Below, piece after piece: positions 16,886 to 24,461 of a stretch of 33,631 nucleotides of DNA. The first letter of the stretch is position 1. Every line of letters starts with the position of its first letter. Source of the DNA: UBA4466 sp963925035 (GTDB taxonomy: Bacteria; Bacteroidota; Bacteroidia; Flavobacteriales_D; Crocinitomicaceae); the NCBI GenBank assembly GCA_963925035.1, contig CAWUSK010000056.1, positions 1 to 33,631 of the forward strand, given 5' to 3'. Under the pieces are notes generated by a model. That model worked only from the letters and a program-made list of their open reading frames with translations. It made no database searches and was not told where the DNA came from. The position numbers and the translations under genes are program-made.

Positions 16886-16898
16886 GTGTTATTAACAC
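16886..16898. promoter_or_regulatory. Palindrome GTGTTATTAACAC, possible operator
   Basis: Perfect dyad of 13 bp with a central T. Its inner nine bases GTTATTAAC recur at 16839-16847. Both lie between divergent nrdB and comF, upstream of the nrdB -7 box. The protein that would bind is unknown. Confidence 0.3.
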
Positions 16899-17105
16899 AA
16901 CCTATAAAGATATTCACAGTACAAACCCCCAATTTTGTCGATAAAAAACCCTTATTCGTCTCATCGCCTTTAACATCAAGGCTTTAAATAAGGTTCTATA
17001 AATTTAATACAGAAACACCGTGTTGTCAAGAAAGATTTTTTGTTATTTTAAACAACGAAATGTTTATAATTTATTAAATTCAGACCACAATTTTCACCTC
17101 GGCCA

Positions 17106-17813
17106 ATGAGAACACAATTTAAGGTTCCTTCTTTCATTTCTGATATAGGTAATTTAATTTTTCCCAATTCATGTTTGGCATGCGAAAAAGAACTTTCTCG
17201 TTTTGAAAATTATTTGTGTTCTTTTTGCGAAGAAGACCTTCCTTTGACCAATTTTCACCATTTTACAGAAGCGACACCAACTGACAAGTTGTTTTGGGGG
17301 CGCGTTGAAGTAAAAAGCACGTATTCGCATTTGTTTTTTGAGAAAAATAAAACGTCGCAAACAGTGTTATTCAACTTAAAGTACAAAAACAAACCTGAAT
17401 TGGGTGTTTATTTTGGAAAGAAAATCGGAGAAAAGATAAAACTAATGCCCGCTTTTTCTATGGTTGATGCACTTATTCCCGTTCCATTACATCATAAAAA
17501 GGAATTTATGCGCGGTTACAACCAAAGTGATGTGTTAACCATCGGTATTTCTGAGAAACTGAACGTTCCGATGGACAACACAACCATCAAGCGCACAAAG
17601 CATTCTGCTTCGCAAACAAAAAAATCTCGCTTTCAACGGTGGGACAATGTCAATGAAATATTTAAGATTTCTAACAAAATTAATTCCTATAAACACATTG
17701 TACTTGTAGATGATGTTATCACAACAGGTTCAACTTTAGAATCCATCATTCAAGCTATTCGTAAAAAGAACGCTAATATTTTGATTAGTGTTGTTACTTT
17801 AGCGGTGGCATGA
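17106..17813 (+). CDS. ComF-family phosphoribosyltransferase-like protein
   Basis: Protein of 235 residues in the ComF/GntX family. The N-terminus has a zinc-finger-like pair of C-x2-C motifs (Cys23, Cys26, Cys38, Cys41: SCLACEK and YLCSFCEED), and a type I phosphoribosyltransferase fold follows, with DALIPVPLHHKKEFMRGYNQSD and the PRPP loop VLVDDVITTGSTLES near residue 200. ComF proteins help take up or process single-stranded DNA during natural transformation, but many bacteria keep them for an unknown role; no other competence gene is present here. The stop overlaps the next start by 4 bp (ATGA at 17810-17813), so translation of the two is probably coupled. Confidence 0.9.
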   Translation: MRTQFKVPSFISDIGNLIFPNSCLACEKELSRFENYLCSFCEEDLPLTNFHHFTEATPTDKLFWGRVEVKSTYSHLFFEKNKTSQTVLFNLKYKNKPELGVYFGKKIGEKIKLMPAFSMVDALIPVPLHHKKEFMRGYNQSDVLTIGISEKLNVPMDNTTIKRTKHSASQTKKSRFQRWDNVNEIFKISNKINSYKHIVLVDDVITTGSTLESIIQAIRKKNANILISVVTLAVA

Positions 17814-18859
17814 CATTAAAAGATAGAACTTATATAATTGTTGGTGGCGGATTGGCTGGAGTTTCTGTTTCAATTCAGTTGATTCAAGCAGGCGCCCAGG
17901 TGATTTTATTTGATAAAAACGAAAATCACAGTTCCATTATTGCTGCGGGAATTATCAATCCAATTGTCTTCCGACGAATGACTAAAAGTTGGCGCGTTGA
18001 TGAGTTTCTTCCTTATCTCAAATCATTCTATAATGAAATGGAACTGGAAACTGGGTCTACCTTTTTATACGAGTTGCCTATGCGAAGAATGTTTTCTTCC
18101 CTTCAGGAGCACGATTTTTGGCTGGAAAAACAAGAAAACATTGAATTTCAGCCCTATTTAAATCCCGTGACTCAAGAGGACATGAATTACACTGTTTCGA
18201 AAAACGAGTTTGGTTCAGGTAGGGTAAGTGCTGCTTATTATGTTGATGTAAAAACGTTTATTCAAAAGTGTAAAGCGTGGGTTTCAACCAAAGGTGAAGT
18301 AATTCAGGAAGAATTTAATTACGACCAGCTGAACGAAAACAGTTACAAGGACATCACTTTTGATGATATTATTTTTTGTGAAGGTTTTGAAAACAAAAAC
18401 AACCCTTGGTTTGGAGAACTTCCTCTTGATCAAACGAAAGGACAAACATTAACGGTTCGTTCGACCGAGCTTCCGATAGGTGTCTCCTTGAATAGAAAGT
18501 GCTTTGTTCTGCCGTTAGAAAAAAATCTATTTAAAGTTGGATCAACCTACGAATGGCATAATCCTACAACTCATATTACCGAAGAGGCGAAAACAGAAAT
18601 ATTAGACCATCTTTCGTTTATCACAGATGAAAAAGTAGAAGTTATTTCTCAGGAAGCGGGTGTTCGACCGACAACAAGAGATCGTCGGCCATTGATTGGA
18701 ACACATCCTCATCACAAAAACTTTCACATTTTCAATGGACTCGGTGCCAAAGGCTATATGATTTGCCCCATGCTGTCTCATGAATTTGTAAGTTATTTAG
18801 CACAAGAAACGTCTTTAGATAAAGAAGTCGACGTAAAGCGCTACTTCCCCAAGGATTAA
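17810..18859 (+). CDS. FAD-dependent oxidoreductase (DAO family)
   Basis: Flavoenzyme of 349 residues with a dinucleotide-binding motif at the N-terminus (IIVGGGLAGVSVSIQLIQAG, then FDK with the acidic ribose-binding residue at the end of strand 2). Further DAO-type features are IIAAGIINPIVFRR near residue 45, GQTLTVRS near 215, and the C-terminal FAD contact VRPTTRDRRPLIGTHP with FNGLGAKGYMICP. The fold is that of glycine oxidase, sarcosine oxidase and the MnmC C-terminal domain; the missing methyltransferase half argues against a full MnmC. The substrate cannot be stated. No signal peptide, so cytoplasmic. It is cotranscribed with the ComF-like gene through an ATGA overlap. Confidence 0.83.
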   Translation: MTLKDRTYIIVGGGLAGVSVSIQLIQAGAQVILFDKNENHSSIIAAGIINPIVFRRMTKSWRVDEFLPYLKSFYNEMELETGSTFLYELPMRRMFSSLQEHDFWLEKQENIEFQPYLNPVTQEDMNYTVSKNEFGSGRVSAAYYVDVKTFIQKCKAWVSTKGEVIQEEFNYDQLNENSYKDITFDDIIFCEGFENKNNPWFGELPLDQTKGQTLTVRSTELPIGVSLNRKCFVLPLEKNLFKVGSTYEWHNPTTHITEEAKTEILDHLSFITDEKVEVISQEAGVRPTTRDRRPLIGTHPHHKNFHIFNGLGAKGYMICPMLSHEFVSYLAQETSLDKEVDVKRYFPKD

Positions 18860-18863
18860 TGCT

Positions 18864-18871
18864 TAAATTTG
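18864..18871 (+). promoter_or_regulatory. -7 box TAAATTTG for the bacilliredoxin gene
   Basis: Exact TAnnTTTG match just after the FAD oxidoreductase stop and 24 nt before the bacilliredoxin ATG. It suggests the redox gene has its own promoter even if it also receives readthrough. Confidence 0.45.
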
Positions 18872-18895
18872 CAGTATAATTAAAAAACAACAACT

Positions 18896-19309
18896 ATGTA
18901 TCCACCAGAATTAGTAAAACCAATGAAAGAGGACCTTACAAATGCAGGGTTCAATGAATTGACAACATCTTCTGAGGTTGACGAAATGATAGAGAGTAGC
19001 GGAGATAGTTTACTATTGGTCGTAAATTCAGTATGCGGATGTGCTGCTGGAAATATGCGCCCAGGTGTTAAACTTTCATTGAACAACGATAAAAAACCAA
19101 TTACGTTAGCAACTGTTTTTGCTGGTGTTGATGGAGATGCGGTTGCACAAGCAAGAAAACACTTTTTGCCTTATCCTCCGTCATCGCCTTCTATCGCTTT
19201 ATTTAAAGATGGAAAATTGGTTCACTTTTTAGAACGTCATCACATTGAAGGAGGAACAGCACAAATGATTGCTGAAAACCTTTCAGAAGCTTACAATCAA
19301 TATTGTTAA
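18896..19309 (+). CDS. Bacilliredoxin, BrxA/BrxB family (CGC motif)
   Basis: Protein of 137 residues, the normal length of the YphP/YqiW family. The N-terminal MYPPELVKPMKEDLTNAGF is typical. The thioredoxin-like fold carries Cys47-Gly-Cys49 in VNSVCGCAAGNMRPG, then AVAQARKHFLPYPPSSPSIALFKDGKLVHFLERHHIEG. In Firmicutes these proteins remove bacillithiol from S-thiolated proteins. The same family is widespread in Bacteroidota, some of which make bacillithiol. The active cysteines are intact. Cytoplasmic; own -7 box, and a terminator follows directly. Confidence 0.95.
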   Translation: MYPPELVKPMKEDLTNAGFNELTTSSEVDEMIESSGDSLLLVVNSVCGCAAGNMRPGVKLSLNNDKKPITLATVFAGVDGDAVAQARKHFLPYPPSSPSIALFKDGKLVHFLERHHIEGGTAQMIAENLSEAYNQYC

Positions 19310-19314
19310 AACTA

Positions 19315-19346
19315 AAAACCCTATTACTTTCGTAATCGGGTTTTTT
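19315..19346 (+). terminator. Bidirectional terminator between bacilliredoxin and GPx genes
   Basis: Stem AAAACCC-t-ATTAC / GTAAT-c-GGGTTTT with one mismatch and a TTTC loop, flanked by A5 on the left and T6 on the right. It can end both the rightward bacilliredoxin transcript and the leftward peroxidase transcript. Confidence 0.8.
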
Positions 19347-19366
19347 ATGCCTTATTGATTGTTTTC

Positions 19367-19900
19367 TTATTTCAATAAATCAGTAATCTCCGCATCTGTA
19401 GGTTTTACTCCTGACTTAAAGTGTGCAATGTACATTCCATTTTCATCTACAATGTATTTTTGAAAATTCCACATTACTTTACTGCTTTCTACTCCATTTT
19501 TCTCCTCTGAAGTCAACCACGTATAAATTGGGTTTTGATCACTCCCTTTAACATCAACCTTAGAAGCCATCAAAAATTCAACACCGTAGTTTTTTTGACA
19601 AAACGATTGAATTTCTTCTTCCGTTCCTGGCTCCTGCCCTCCGAATTGATTACAAGGAAAACCAATAATTACCACTTTGTCTCCATACTTTTCGTGCACT
19701 TCTTGTAACTCTTCATACTGCGGAGTGAAACCACATTTTGAGGCAACATTCACAAACATGATTTTCTTGCCTTTAAACGACGAAATGGAAACTTCATTTC
19801 CGTTTATATCCATGAAAGAATAATCGTAAATATCTTTAGATTGTGCTTTAGTTCCGATTGCTGTCATTACTGTAATTAGTATTAATAATATCTTTTTCAT
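19367..19900 (-). CDS. Cys-type glutathione peroxidase (thioredoxin-dependent class)
   Basis: Reduces hydroperoxides. I chose ATG 19900, which yields a signal peptide (MKKILLILITVMTAIGTKAQ) and 177 residues; an open frame extends to 20008 but its extra 36 residues are Lys/Asn-rich and unlike the family. Peroxidatic Cys56 in VNVASKCGFTPQY replaces selenocysteine. Gln89 (FGGQEPG), Trp144 and Asn145 (MWNFQKY) complete the catalytic tetrad, and Cys101 in SFCQKNYGVEF matches the resolving Cys of yeast Gpx3, so the reductant is likely thioredoxin-like. The signal peptide places it in the periplasm. A -7-like box TATATTTC (19904-19911) ends 3 nt before the ATG. Confidence 0.93.
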   Translation of the reverse strand: MKKILLILITVMTAIGTKAQSKDIYDYSFMDINGNEVSISSFKGKKIMFVNVASKCGFTPQYEELQEVHEKYGDKVVIIGFPCNQFGGQEPGTEEEIQSFCQKNYGVEFLMASKVDVKGSDQNPIYTWLTSEEKNGVESSKVMWNFQKYIVDENGMYIAHFKSGVKPTDAEITDLLK

Positions 19901-20007
19901 ACTGAAATATACGTTTTTAAATGAGTGTTGGTTTTTGTTTTCTAAATTATTAATTATTTTAAGAGTAATTCGTTTTTTTTCATTTATAAAAAAATTAATG
20001 CGTTTCA

Positions 20008-20256
20008 ATGGAAAACAAAAGTTACTGGAGTTCGCTAACGCTATCAGTAAAAATTAAACACATTGCCATGGTTATAGTTTCCGTTGTCTTTACTGTATTC
20101 ATTACTCAAAACCTTGAGTTGATAGAGCTTGACGTTTTGTTTTCTGGAATCTATGTTCGTTTGGTTTTCGCATTAATTCTTTGCTTTTTAATCGGTGTTT
20201 TGATGACTTATATCTGGATGAAGTTTAAGTTTTCAAAGAAAAAATGGCCGCACTAA
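20008..20256 (+). CDS. Small LapA/DUF1049-like membrane protein
   Basis: Protein of 82 residues with two membrane segments (HIAMVIVSVVFTVFITQNL and LVFALILCFLIGVLMTYIW) separated by a short loop with LELIELDVLFSGIYV. This arrangement, including FxxQN before the loop and the closing basic stretch, fits the LapA (DUF1049) family of inner-membrane proteins implicated in envelope assembly. It is divergent from the peroxidase gene. An A6 run at its end precedes an early stop; a 17-codon charged tail of the kind often seen in this family continues in another frame at 20244-20297. Confidence 0.72.
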   Translation: MENKSYWSSLTLSVKIKHIAMVIVSVVFTVFITQNLELIELDVLFSGIYVRLVFALILCFLIGVLMTYIWMKFKFSKKKWPH

Positions 20257-20547
20257 AAAATAAAGAAGCGGAATCTAAGGTTACAGAAGAAAAATAAATT
20301 TGAGTGCAGAGAAGAGTGTTTAATACAAGAAAGGCCAGTTACTGGAGTTAAGTAGTTTTTGCTCCTACTTTCCGATACAATAAGTAATTATATGGCTTTA
20401 ATAGGGAATTGAAGGGCTAACATACAAATGTGACACAAAAATGCGGGTTAAACTTTTTATTCAAGTTGAGAGTTCTACGTTTTGCGATTTTTAAATCGTT
20501 TTGAACCTTTTCTGATAAATAGTATGGCCTCAACTTTTAACGTTCCC

Positions 20548-20877
20548 TTAAAAAGGCACCTTTTCTCCCAGAGTATCGATTTCAACTATTTCAATTGATC
20601 GATCTGCTTTTATCCTCAACTGATTAACGGATATAAATTTTCTGTTAATCCTATACCCTTCTGTTGTTCCATAATTGAGAATAAGATTTATGGTATTGGT
20701 TATTACTGTGGGGAGGTCGATAAAAGACACCTTTGTTAAACACTTATGTGTTTTACGCAGCCGTTGTGGTGCATGAAGACTATTGTCAAAAAGTAGGTTC
20801 AGCTTGATATAAGAGATTTCAAAAAAATAGATGTTGTAATAATTACAATATCTATTTTTTTTGTACTTTAACACCAT
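20548..20877 (-). CDS. Doubtful hypothetical protein, 109 residues
   Basis: An open frame alone in the spacer. I do not recognise it. The first 35 residues are Lys/Asn/Tyr-rich, come from the AT-rich palindrome, and look non-coding. The last 60 or so (VSFIDLPTVITNTINLILN, ISVNQLRIKADRSIEIVEID) look more protein-like, with a plausible alternation of strand and helix, and could be the remnant of a longer gene. There is no signal peptide, no membrane segment and no promoter box. It ends near the nested inverted repeat. A chance frame is as likely as a gene. Confidence 0.22.
   Translation of the reverse strand: MVLKYKKNRYCNYYNIYFFEISYIKLNLLFDNSLHAPQRLRKTHKCLTKVSFIDLPTVITNTINLILNYGTTEGYRINRKFISVNQLRIKADRSIEIVEIDTLGEKVPF
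20821..20862 (+). terminator. 41-bp near-perfect palindrome with T tail (terminator or attenuator)
   Basis: The left arm (20821-20840) and right arm (20842-20861) pair over 20 positions about a single central A; only one is a G-U pair (20833 with 20849). The outer ends are A7 and T8, so an RNA from the left would form a long hairpin followed by U residues. It ends 31 bp before the lectin start codon, which would suit a terminator for upstream transcription, an attenuator, or an operator. Confidence 0.55.
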
Positions 20878-20892
20878 AATTACTACATACTT

Positions 20893-23800
20893 ATGAAATC
20901 AGCACTTTTAATACTCATTTGCATGGCATGCGTTGCGCCTGCCTTATATGCCCAGAACATTGTCGTGGATGGCGTTACTCTGGCTAATGCTGGCGGCAGC
21001 CCAACCAATTGCTCTGCAAATAGTTATAAATTAAAGGGGACTGCAGCTGCTAATGGTAGTTGTGTCTCACTCACATCAAATACATTTGACGCTGGAGCTT
21101 TATGGGTATGCGACCCAATCAACTTAAATGAATCTTTCAAGGTCTATTTTGAGGCCAATTTCGATTCATTTAATTCAGGTGATGGAATTGCTTTCGTACT
21201 TCAAAATGAGGGCGTACCGACTACCCTCGGCGCAGAGGCAGGAGGAATTGGCTATTCTTTAGGCAATCTCACTGGATGCATTCCTTTTGGTGATTGTATT
21301 ATTTCACCTTCTGTCACGGTCGAATTGGATATATGGGATAACTCAGGCGCCGTGTGGGATGTAGGAAACCCTGGGCTCGGAACAATAAATGATATTTCAT
21401 GCGATCACGCCTCCATTCAAACCAATGGAGTTCAACTTATGAGTAATGCGTTGGTTCCTCCAACGTGCCTTCTTCCAAGTGGAGTAGATGTTACCGATGG
21501 CTTAAATCATGACGTATGTATCATCTGGGATGTCGTTAATCTTCAATACTCCGTTTATTTTGACAGTGCACTTGTAGTTGTCTATAACGGGGATATCCGA
21601 ACAAATTTTGTAACACCTGCATCAGTATTTTGGGGATTCACAGCGGGCTCTGGTGGAGCAACCCAAAACCAGCGAGTATGTAATGTAGACATGCTAACGA
21701 ATATTGCAAATCCGTTCTGTACCTGTACGCTTCCCATTGCCTCGGCGTTACCTACTTCTGAAGACATTTGTTCTGGTAACACAACGAATATCTCTCTTTC
21801 GAGCACGGTAGCAGGTACTACCTACGACTGGGTTGCCACTGATAATATTAACGTAAGTGGAGAAAGTACAATTAGCCAGTCTGGAGCTACTATAGCAGAA
21901 ACTTTAACGAATAATTCATCGGTCGATCAGACTGTAATTTATACGGTTACTCCAGACGCAGCAGGCTGTATAGGCTCAGATATAATTGTTTCGGTTATTG
22001 TACATCCAACGCCAGTTATTACAAATACGCTTACTACATTTGACATTTGCAGTGGGGGAGCGGCAACTATTACCCCAACATCGGATGTTGCAGGAACGAC
22101 TTTTGGTTGGGCTGCTGTAGGATCATCTGGAAACGTAAGCGGATTTAGCGCGAGTGGTTCAGGAAACATCTCTGAAGTGTTGACAAACTCAGGAACCATT
22201 ACAGAAACAGTTACCTATACGATAACCCCAACTGGACCAGCGACAAGTTTATGTCCAGGTTTACCCGTTAACTTTATCGTAACAGTCTATCCCACGCCAG
22301 TTATTACAAACGCACCTACTACTTCAGATATATGTAGTGGAGAAACGGCAACAATCATCCCAACATCGAATGTTGTGGGAACAACTTATGGCTGGACGGC
22401 AGTAGGATCCTCCGGAAACGTATCTGGTTATAGCGCGAGTGGTTCAGGAAACATCTCGGAAGTCTTACTAAATTCTGGTACTGGGATCGAAACGGTTACT
22501 TATAGTGTGACACCAACCGGACCAGCGACAAGTTTATGTCTTGGTTTACCTGTTGACTTTGTAGTAAACGTCTATCCAAGCCCCGTTATTTCAGGTGTAG
22601 GAACTGACCCAAGTACATGCGCAACGGCAACAGGAAACATTGAGGTTACCTTGATTTCTGGACTAACATCGTCTGGAACACTAACTTGGACTGGAACCCA
22701 GTCAGGGAACAATTCCACGGCAGATGTTACACTGGATTCGCCAGACATTGGGTCTCTCTTAGCAGGTGGTTATTCTGTAAGCTTTGTTGATGCTAACGGC
22801 TGCGCTTCAAATAATGTTGCCCTGTCTCTAGACGATCCTTTTGCACCAATATTTACTAATACTATATTTACACAACCTTCAACCTGTGGTGGATCAGACG
22901 GCTCAATATTTATTGAAGGAACAGGTACGCTTTTGCCAAGCACCAATTATAACTTGACATATAACTACGGAGCAACGGTGTTAGGGCCGCTTGTAATAAG
23001 TACAGATGTAAATGGCGACTACCTATTAACCGGTTTGACTGCAGGTTCATATTCATCCATCACTATGGAGTTAGCGGGATGCGTTGGGTCTCAGGTTGGA
23101 CCTTTGATTTTGGTCGATCCTACACCGCCGGTTGCAAGTGCCGGAACGTCAACGGCTAATATTTGTGAAGGCTCCGACATCGTCTTGCTCGGAAACACGG
23201 TCGCGGGTGCAACTTATTCATGGACTGGCCCAAATACATTCTCTGATAATATCGAAGACCCTATTATCGTAGCGGCAAGTGTGCTTGCTACAGGAACATA
23301 TAGTTTGACAATTACCTTAAATAATTGCGTTTCAATTGTGTCTACGGTAGATGTAATCGTCAATCAGATGCCTATCTTAACATTGAATGACCCAGTCGCA
23401 GTTTGTTCGCCAAGCACAGTTGATATAACCGTATCTGGAGTTTCATCAACGACTGCTGGATCATTGAGTTATTTTACGGATCCGGGATTTTTGACACCTG
23501 TGCCAGATGCTACTCAAGTTGGAGCTGGAACTTACTATGTTCTAGCTACAAACGCTGGTTGTTCAGCAAATGGAAGCGTGGTAGTAATGATCAATAATAG
23601 TAATTCAGGTTCTGAGAACGTGACCGCATGTGACTCGTACACTTGGCCGGCTAATACAACCACGTATACGAGTTCCGGAAGCTATACCACAACACTTACC
23701 AATGCAGTGGGGTGTGATTCTGTTGCAACATTGAACTTAACAATCAACTACAGCAATTCAGGTTCTGAGAACGTGACCGCATGTGACTCGTACACTTGGC

Positions 23801-24378
23801 CGGCTAATACAACCACGTATGCAAGTTCTGGGTCGTACACTGCAACCTTAACCAACGCAGCAGGGTGTGATTCGATCGCCACTCTGAACTTAACGATTAA
23901 CTCCGTTGATAACGGAGCTACTCAAATCGATGATCTTACAATAGATGCGAATGCAGTTGGGGCAACTTATCAGTGGTTGGATTGTGATGATAATTATTCG
24001 ATTCTTACCGGTGAAACGAGTCAGAGTTTCATTGCTTCAATTAACGGGAACTATGCTGTTGAAGTAACTCAAAACGGTTGTACCGACACTTCGACTTGTA
24101 TTGCGATAACCAATGTAGGGTTATTGGAAAATGATTTTGGGTCTAATCTTGTCGTTTATCCAAATCCAACATCAGGCAAGGTAGTCATCGAACTGGGAAA
24201 AACTTATGAGGCTGTTGATATCAAACTGATCAACCTTATTGGTCAGGAATTGTACAAATGCACAATGAATCATACGGATCAGATTGAATTAGAAATAGAT
24301 GCCATCATTGGGTACTACATAATTGAAATTGAAACATCAACTGGTAAAAAGGCAAGAGTCAAAGTGTTAAAGGAATGA
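20893..24378 (+). CDS. L-type lectin / PKD-like repeat protein with T9SS type A sorting domain
   Basis: Exported protein of 1161 residues. Signal peptide MKSALLILICMACVAPALYAQ. Residues 25-270 form a legume-lectin-like (L-type) carbohydrate-binding domain: FKVYFEANFDSFNSGDGIAFVLQNEG, then GIGYSLGNL, VTVELDIWDN and VFWGFTAGSGGATQNQRVCNV. Residues 280-900 are PKD/Ig-like modules, two of them a 95-residue duplicate (PTPVITN..DICSG..ATI..T). Residues 904-1005 hold two copies of a Cys module (TACDSYTWPANTTTY). The end (VVYPNPTSGKVVIELG to KVLKE) is a type A T9SS sorting domain. Many Cys residues suggest disulfides outside the cell. It likely sits on the surface and binds glycans; the sugar is unknown. 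The convergent mnmE gene ends 83 bp away. Confidence 0.88.
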   Translation: MKSALLILICMACVAPALYAQNIVVDGVTLANAGGSPTNCSANSYKLKGTAAANGSCVSLTSNTFDAGALWVCDPINLNESFKVYFEANFDSFNSGDGIAFVLQNEGVPTTLGAEAGGIGYSLGNLTGCIPFGDCIISPSVTVELDIWDNSGAVWDVGNPGLGTINDISCDHASIQTNGVQLMSNALVPPTCLLPSGVDVTDGLNHDVCIIWDVVNLQYSVYFDSALVVVYNGDIRTNFVTPASVFWGFTAGSGGATQNQRVCNVDMLTNIANPFCTCTLPIASALPTSEDICSGNTTNISLSSTVAGTTYDWVATDNINVSGESTISQSGATIAETLTNNSSVDQTVIYTVTPDAAGCIGSDIIVSVIVHPTPVITNTLTTFDICSGGAATITPTSDVAGTTFGWAAVGSSGNVSGFSASGSGNISEVLTNSGTITETVTYTITPTGPATSLCPGLPVNFIVTVYPTPVITNAPTTSDICSGETATIIPTSNVVGTTYGWTAVGSSGNVSGYSASGSGNISEVLLNSGTGIETVTYSVTPTGPATSLCLGLPVDFVVNVYPSPVISGVGTDPSTCATATGNIEVTLISGLTSSGTLTWTGTQSGNNSTADVTLDSPDIGSLLAGGYSVSFVDANGCASNNVALSLDDPFAPIFTNTIFTQPSTCGGSDGSIFIEGTGTLLPSTNYNLTYNYGATVLGPLVISTDVNGDYLLTGLTAGSYSSITMELAGCVGSQVGPLILVDPTPPVASAGTSTANICEGSDIVLLGNTVAGATYSWTGPNTFSDNIEDPIIVAASVLATGTYSLTITLNNCVSIVSTVDVIVNQMPILTLNDPVAVCSPSTVDITVSGVSSTTAGSLSYFTDPGFLTPVPDATQVGAGTYYVLATNAGCSANGSVVVMINNSNSGSENVTACDSYTWPANTTTYTSSGSYTTTLTNAVGCDSVATLNLTINYSNSGSENVTACDSYTWPANTTTYASSGSYTATLTNAAGCDSIATLNLTINSVDNGATQIDDLTIDANAVGATYQWLDCDDNYSILTGETSQSFIASINGNYAVEVTQNGCTDTSTCIAITNVGLLENDFGSNLVVYPNPTSGKVVIELGKTYEAVDIKLINLIGQELYKCTMNHTDQIELEIDAIIGYYIIEIETSTGKKARVKVLKE
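23602..23820 (+). repeat. Identical 66-bp direct repeat, 153-bp period, in the lectin gene
   Basis: 23602-23667 and 23755-23820 are identical over 66 bases and start 153 bp (51 codons) apart. They encode the start of the module NSGSENVTACDSYTWPANTT; the rest of each module has diverged (TTTLTNAVGCDSVATLNLTI and TATLTNAAGCDSIATLNLTI). The exact match inside diverged flanks points to gene conversion or recent duplication. Confidence 0.9.
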
Positions 24379-24461
24379 CAGTCGCAAACATCGCCTAAAA
24401 ACCATAACCGACTTCAGGGAGTTTCTGTCGTCTTAACCGAATGATTAACATGTGTTTAGTC

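Larger units (their letters stand above)
16650..17105. other. Divergent regulatory region between nrdB and the ComF gene
   Basis: No gene is visible in these 456 bp. Seen here: -7 box TAATTTTG (minus strand, 16731-16738) giving nrdB a leader of about 75 nt; a perfect 13-bp palindrome GTGTTATTAACAC at 16886-16898 and its 9-bp core GTTATTAAC at 16839-16847, with centres 49 bp apart; and a poly-T/poly-A stretch near 16690-16710. A 7-of-8 -7 match TAAATTTA (plus, 16999-17006) lies about 100 nt before the ComF start. I could not recognise a clean NrdR box. Confidence 0.5.
20298..20892. other. Large spacer with inverted repeats before the lectin gene
   Basis: AT-rich and without a supported gene on the left. 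Seen: nested inverted repeats, AAGTTGAG (20463-20470) with CTCAACTT (20529-20536) around CGATTT-tt-AAATCG (20485-20498); a 41-bp palindrome at 20821-20861; and one 109-codon minus-strand frame (next entry). A 13-base string AGTTACTGGAGTT near 20336 repeats the start of the LapA-like gene (near 20024). No tRNA or mobile element is recognised. Confidence 0.5.

Noticed and set aside
16836..16917. DnaA boxes or a replication origin near nrdB
   Set aside because: TTATTAACA and ATATTCACA each miss the TTATNCACA consensus by a base, there are too few, and no dnaA, dnaN or other origin gene is near.
24379..24461. Terminator between the lectin gene and mnmE
   Set aside because: Only a 4-bp stem with a long loop (CGAC..GTCG) is visible and no T run follows.
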